Of a DNA stretch of 64,000 nt, positions 58,236 through 64,000 are shown piece after piece. The stretch is from the NCBI GenBank assembly GCA_023935145.1, contig CM043700.1, forward strand, positions 141,129,328 to 141,193,327, read 5' to 3'. Under the pieces are notes generated by a model. That model had not been told where the DNA came from, did no database searches, and saw only the letters and a program-made list of their open reading frames with translations. How positions within the stretch are numbered: position 1 is the stretch's first letter; each line of letters starts with the position of its first letter. The position numbers and the translations under genes are program-made. Source of the DNA: Bretschneidera sinensis. Its lineage: Eukaryota; Streptophyta; Magnoliopsida; Brassicales; Akaniaceae.

Positions 58236-60658
58236 AGGAGGTGTAACAAGCGAAGTATGGAAAAGAGGAGGATGTGACTAAGAGAATAAATGCGATCCAC
58301 CATTTTTGCGTCTTATTTAACGAGAAGAGTTGGCTTAGTTGCCTACACAGCTGGTCTCCACCCAGCCAGATAGATTCCCATTTTGCAATTATTTTGGAAA
58401 AGTGCTTCCATTTGTCTTTTTGTTCAATTTTCTTACAGTTACACGATCCACGGCTTCTTAAGAAATAAAAGGTTAAATTATTTGGACCCCATCAAATTAT
58501 ACGGTATCCAGAAGTGTAAATTTGGGCTGTATCCGTTGCACCTGTTATCCGCCCATAGTAAGTATTGTATGAGAATTTAAAAGAGACTTAAATTTAAAAT
58601 TGAATATTATTTGTACCCATCTTGACCCATTAAATTCGGGTCAAGTATACATGTGAGAGAGAGAACACCATCACAAATGTTACTTTTATTTATTAGGAAA
58701 TTACGTACAAATCCTTATTTAATTGAGATGGTTGAGGTATATTTTGATCTAATTTAATCGGACACGATGCTAACTTGCGGTGCTTTAATTGGGGCAAGTT
58801 AACATAACTCGTGTATATAAAAATATATAATATGCGTATGTGTGTCTCTTAAATATTTTGGATCAAAATCCTTATAAAATTTAAATTTTTCTAACACAAA
58901 TAAACTAACAAATAGATAATTTAATAAATCAATTGATTTGATTTTTTAACAACCGAAAGATTTTTTGTAATGTCGAATCAACTGGCCAATTGGTTGATGG
59001 AACAATGCACCTTTAGTACCGTCGAAAATAGCATATCAAAATTTACTATATGAGACTCGGTTTTACAAATTCTAAGTATTTAGGAGTTCAAATGTACGAC
59101 GTGGTTTCTATAATTGAGGGATTGGGCAAAAAGGTTGCAGTTTCATCCCTTTTAAATATGTAATAATTTCATTAATAAATTTATCGAGCATTCACATTAC
59201 GAGTAACGGTAACAAAGTAGAAGTAACTTAAAATCTTCAACAACAATTTTGTTTCCTATATTGTTAATATTTTGTATATCATTATCTTGACATGTTCACA
59301 ATTTGATCGACACAAATTATGTTCTTGGTTGGCACTTGCTATAATTATTTTTGAAGAGTATAAGCATCCGTTTAGTGGTGAAAATTTTTTCATTTTCATT
59401 TTTCTTAACATTTTTTAACAATTTTGATGTTATTAACGTAATTTGAAAAACAATATTTTTTTTCAATTTAATATTGAAAAAATTGAGAAACCATATTATT
59501 TTGAAAAAATTAATTTTGTTTTCTAAATTATTTTTAAAATGTCTAAATTATTAAAAAAAAAATTATTTCACAACTAAATATACCCTTAAAGTCTTTTTTT
59601 CCCTTTTTGTTCATGATCCTCTCCTTTATTTATTGAGAAGTTTTGAACATATAAGCTTCAGTCTCTTCCCCAACCAATGACTTACTAGCTTCTTGGTTAA
59701 CTAAAACCTATCTTTAAGGAATCGTGATTGAATTTAATTTTGCTGAAATTTAAGTTTTTAAAAGTGTGAATTACAAATTCATTTTTATGTTTTAATTCTG
59801 ATTATGATTCATTATGCTATTTTGTAAGTCGGACAACTTGGTACTTGACATTAATCGTACCTTAAGTTAAAATGGAACTATCTAAATTACCCTTATATAT
59901 ATTGGTGAGTTCAATACAAAGAGAAATTAATATTCAAAATACGTTCATAAATATATTTTATAATATATTGATAATACCTTGTGATTTTTTTATTATTTAT
60001 TTCTGAATTTTGAGTTTGGTTTTAGGAATTTTGCTAATACTTTTCACGCCTTGATGTAGATGAAAACATGATTCCCTACATTTAAACATTTTATCAAGTA
60101 GTTTGTATTCATAAATAATTTAAATGAACAAATCTGAACAAATAGAACATAAAACTCACATACATGAAAAAAAATGGTCTCTTACAAATAAAAAAAAAAA
60201 AAAAAAAACCGAACTCAAATAGTTTTTATAGACTAAAGAAGTCTAATAGTTACTTTTTGTTTCTCTATCGACCACTATTTTTCTCTCTATAACAACAACT
60301 ATTTTTGTTTTAACTCCAAAATCAAGAACATAGATGTGTGATACAAAGGGATAAATTGGAAGAGAACAAATTAAACACCATGTGAGTGACACATGACCAT
60401 TTAATCGAGTATATTTTTATCATTAAAATGTTACATAAACATTTTAGATTTGTTTTGAGTTGGATGCGATTTAACAACACAGATTTATTTGTAAGACACA
60501 CTAATCTTTTAAATGAGTTGTTTGAGTTGAAAACTAGTTGGATTGTAATTATAATTAAAACATAAAGATAAATTTGCACTTTACTTTATTTAAAAAGATT
60601 AAATTCTAAGAAACTTCATCCGTATTGATAAAATTCTTATACATATTTTAAAAGTCCT
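58236..60658. other. Intergenic AT-rich DNA
   Basis: No gene is recognised in this 2.4-kb interval. It contains a MITE-like element (59362-59585) and an A19 run near 60189-60207. The first 100 bases probably include the promoter of the minus-strand four-helix gene; TTAAATAAG on the minus strand near 58315 is a weak TATA candidate. Confidence 0.6.
59362..59585. mobile_element. Tourist-like MITE
   Basis: The left end reads GCATCCGTTTAGTGGTGAAAA; the right end on the minus strand reads GGGTATATTTAGTTGTGAAA. TAA and TTA trinucleotides flank it, compatible with PIF/Harbinger targets. The interior is almost pure AT. Confidence 0.45.
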
Positions 60659-60936
60659 TGATTGCAATTGGATTGAGAAAATATAGCTATTTGTTAAATA
60701 TCAAAGCTTTGAATACTGTCGTGCGAAAATGCTTGTACTTGATTGGGAACAGAAGCCCAGTTTAAATAGGCTTACACAAACAAACTGAGCAAAAAATCAA
60801 GGAAAACACCATCCCACGTCTAATAGCCCTAGACTTATGCGATTCTCCAAAGGAATAGATCAAACGCTAACCAAGTCCCTGAAAAATAGGGATTATTACT
60901 AAAACAAAACAAAGAACAATAGCTAAATATCTAACG
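60659..60936 (-). mobile_element. 3' LTR of the Ty1/copia element
   Basis: On the minus strand, a polypurine tract AAGGGAGGG (60945-60937) is followed by CGTTAGATATTTAGC, where a TG start would be expected (TGTTAG changed to CGTTAG). The LTR contains CCTATTTAAACTGGGC, a possible TATA region, and can be followed to about AATTGCAATCA at 60659. Confidence 0.6.
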
Positions 60937-61006
60937 CCCTCCCTTAAACTGAATGCTACTCAAGCAATCAGTTCACATAAGAAATTAAACAGACTCCAAG
61001 CAGACC

Positions 61007-64000
61007 TCACAGCTTCACAAATGCTTCCAGCTTCAATGGTTTGGTCAATATATCTGCGATCTGGTCTTGACTCTGACAATACACCAGCTCAACCACTTCT
61101 TCTTTTGTAAGGTCACGAAGAAAATGAAACTTGACATCTATATGTTTGCTTCTTCCATGTAGCACTAGATTCTTGGAGAGTTTAATAGTTGAACTATTAT
61201 CACAATAAATCAATGTTGGCCCAACCTGATAGCAATATAACTCTTTGAGAATTCTTCTTAACCAAACAGCTTGGCAAGCACAAGAAGCAACTGATATGAA
61301 TTCAGCTTCAGTTGTGGATAAAGTGACAACATGCTGCTTTTTCGAGGACCACGAAACAGCTCCTGAACTCAGCATAAAAATATTGCCAGATGTACTCTTT
61401 CTATCTTCCAAATCCCCAGCATAATCACTATCACTAAAACCAATTAATTGATTGCCTTTTCCCTTTTTGTAAAATACACCATAATCAGCAATACCTTTCA
61501 AGTATCGAAGCACTCTTTTTGCAGCTGTAAGATAAAGTTCAGTTGGAGCTTCCATGAACCTGCTGATGAGACTAACCATAAACATCATATCTAGTCAAGT
61601 GGCTAATAAATAAGCTGCCAACAATTTGTTTGTAATGAGTGCTATCAATTCTTACTCCTTATGCATCTCTTGTGAGCTTATAACCTAGAACAATTTGATT
61701 CTGAACAGAATTGCAATCAGTCATCCGAAACCTTTCTAAAACTTCTTGAACATATTTTCTTTGGCCAATGAAAATTCCAGCTGGTGATTGCACCACCTCA
61801 ATACCAAGAAAATAACGCATCTTTCCTAGATCAGTCATATCAAACTCATCCATCATAGACTTTTTAAACTCAATAAACATTGTTTTATCATTTCCAGTGA
61901 ATATCAAGTCATCTACATACAGACAAACAATCAAAAAGTTACCTCCCTCTCTAGATTTGAAGTATAATGTATGCTCATAGACACATTTTTTGAAGCCTGC
62001 TTTTGAGAAGTAAGTATCTATATGATTGTACCAAGCCCGGGGTGCTTGCTTCAGTCCATACAGAGACTTTTTCAGTCTATAAACTTTCTATTCACTCCTT
62101 TTCTGCATATAACCTGGAGGTTAATCAATGAAGACTTGCTCATTCAACTCACCATTAAGAAAAACAGATTTTACATCAAGCTGATAAATAGACCAAGAAT
62201 TTTGTGCTGCCAATGAAACCATCAAACGAATGGTGTCATGCCTTGCAATAGGTGCAAAGACTTTAGTATAATCAATGCCATATTCTTGTGTATATCCCTT
62301 AACCACCAGCCGAGCTTTAAATTTTTCAACCTCTCATTTCTCATTTAGCTTTGTTTTGTAGATCCATTTAACACCAATGGTTTTTCCTCATTCAGGAAGA
62401 TTAGTTAATTCCCAGGTATCATTCTTTTCAATTGTTTTTATCTCTGCATCCACGGTTTTCCTCCATTTTAAATTCTTGACAGCATCATTAAATACTACAG
62501 GATCACTGTCTACAAATAGAGCAAGATGAGCAATAGTTTCATCATAAGATAATTCATTCCAACTTACATAGTCTGTCATCCAATAGGGTCTTTTTCTTGG
62601 ACGTTGAGCATTTTCACTTGAAGGTTCTATTTCAGTTGGCTCATTTGATGGAACATCTGATATACTGTCTTCAAGGAATTGCACTTCCTCTTCAGTCCCA
62701 CTTTCATCATTTGCATCTAAGTCAACTGAGTTGTTGTCCTCATCAAACACAACGTGGTGGCTGATGAATATTTTCTGAGTGAATGGACTAAATAGTCTAT
62801 ATGCTTTAAATTCTTCACTAACACTGAGTAACACATATTTCAACCCTTTGTCATCAAGTTTGCTTCTCTTCACATTAGGTACATGTGCATAGGCTAAGTA
62901 TCCAAATATCCTGAAATGATCAATTGCTGGTTTGTGTCAAGTCCACGCTTCCTCTGGTGTCATGTTCTTTACAGCAAGTGTGGGACTTCTATTCAACACA
63001 TGAACACTCCAGTTTACAACTTCAGGCCAAAACGTCTTAGGAACGTTATTCCTTGTAATCATGTTTCACACCATATTCAGGATCGTACGATTTTTCCTTT
63101 CTGACTCACCGTTTTACTGCAGTGTATATGCTGCAGTAAGCTATCTATGAATGCCTTTCATCTCACACAAGTTAGTGAATTCAAGTGAGGTAAATTCACC
63201 TTCACGATCAGTACGAAATTTTTTTATGGACTTACCAGTTTTATTTTCAACTTGGGCTTTAAATCTTTTAAATATAGCAATAGCCTCAAACTTTTCCACA
63301 AAAAAATACACTCCTGTGTTTCGACTGTAGTCATCAATAAAGGTAATGAAGTACCTTTTGTTGCTATTAGATATCAGATTAATTGGCCTGCAGATGTCTG
63401 AATGGACTAGTTGCAGTGGTTGTGTGGCTCTCCATATGCTCTCTTTAGGAAATGAGTCACAATGCTGCTTTCCAATGATGCAATCCTCATAAACCTTTGA
63501 AGGAGACTGAATATGTGGAAGTCCTTTCACCATTTTCTTTTGTTGCAAGGTTTTTAGCCCATTAAAGTTCAAGTGCCCATATCGATAGTGCCACAGCCAT
63601 GTAGGATCTTGTACTAATGATTTGTGATGCTCTCTTTAGGAAATGAGTCACAATGCTGCTTTCCAATGATGCAATCCTCACAAACCTTTGAAGGAGACTG
63701 AATATGTGGAAGTCCTTTCACCATTTTCTTTTGTTGCAAGGTTTTTAGCCCATTAAAGTTCAAGTGCCCATATCGATAGTGCCACAGCCATGCAGGATCT
63801 TGTACTAATGATTTGTGACATATCTGATCAGCGTGTTCGGTCTGAATTTGCAAAGGAAACATCTGATTTCCTGTCATCTTGACCTCTACAATAAAGCCCT
63901 TCTGTGGATGATGAATTTGACAGCAATCCTTTTGAATGTTAATGGCAAAACCCATCTCTTGTAACTGACCATGGTTACTCAAGTTACTTTTGAGTGCTGG
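61007..64000 (-). mobile_element. Degenerate Ty1/copia polyprotein, cut by the window end
   Basis: In minus-strand order: GAG-pre-integrase region with HHCC residues (WHYRYGH ... CEDC), integrase core pieces (HSDI, FIDDYSR, FRTDREGEF) near 63580-63141, the integrase tail and the start of RT near 62873-62388, RT ([26 protein letters not shown] with the YVDD site near 61910), and RNase H (GFSDSDYAGD, STTEAEFIS, YCDNSS, HIDVKFHF) at 61588-61007. Stops and frame breaks separate the pieces, for example TAA near 61660 (KLTRDA) and the lost MYL-type segment near 61590. A 191-bp tandem duplication lies in the pre-integrase region. The element cannot be autonomous. Its 5' end lies outside the window. 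Confidence 0.92.
63436..63817 (-). repeat. 191-bp tandem duplication within the copia element
   Basis: Copies at 63436-63626 and 63627-63817 differ at only a few bases (for example CTCATAAACC against CTCACAAACC). The repeat covers the HHCC zinc-binding region. 191 is not a multiple of three, so it breaks the frame. Confidence 0.9.

Noticed and set aside
1..64000. CRISPR array, bacterial operon or phage features
   Set aside because: Repeats seen are transposon or simple repeats, and genes have plant-type introns; nothing supports a prokaryotic origin.

Overview
The window is nuclear DNA of a flowering plant, most likely a eudicot. It is AT-rich, its genes are split by many GT-AG introns, and its proteins match plant families (ARABIDILLO, plant HEATR1/UTP10, an E+ type PPR protein). 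Ty1/copia and gypsy LTRs, LINE tails, a tRNA-like SINE, hAT and MITE elements fill the spaces. I cannot name the species from sequence alone.

Layout, left to right. Positions 1-1341 hold LTR remnants. Positions 1378-2576 hold a dead partial copy of the promoter and first exons of the HEATR1 gene that lies 12 kb to the right. Positions 2809-6786 (minus) encode an ARABIDILLO-like F-box/armadillo protein whose last repeats are missing, at least inside the window. Positions 8880-12079 (minus) are a decayed WRAP73 (WD40) gene. Positions 13843-37496 (plus) are a complete HEATR1/UTP10 gene. I could join 40 exons in frame to 2,221 codons; one exon (23641-23841) looks like a tandem copy of the next. 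Its introns carry several 5'-truncated LINEs with target-site duplications and one SINE.

From 39142 to 40239 there is a non-autonomous hAT-like element, followed by a minus-strand, apparently intronless glutaminyl-tRNA synthetase pseudogene (40449-41998). Positions 43377-48185 (plus) encode a ubiquinol-cytochrome c chaperone (CBP3/UQCC1 family). Positions 49163-51562 (plus) encode a two-exon PPR protein with an E/E+ C-terminus. Positions 56319-58235 (minus) encode a protein with four predicted membrane helices and a decayed duplicated exon. From 60659 to the end lies a broken Ty1/copia element on the minus strand.

The genes do not form a pathway; this is an ordinary euchromatic plant neighbourhood. 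HEATR1 serves ribosome biogenesis in the nucleolus. The CBP3-like and PPR proteins are probably organellar (complex III assembly and organelle RNA processing). The most noteworthy signals are local duplications: the promoter-plus-exon copy of HEATR1, the duplicated HEATR1 exon, the duplicated exon of the four-helix gene, two probable GC-AG introns, and a hairpin shared by independent LINE tails. I found no CRISPR array, no convincing tRNA or rRNA gene, and no clearly new multi-gene system.
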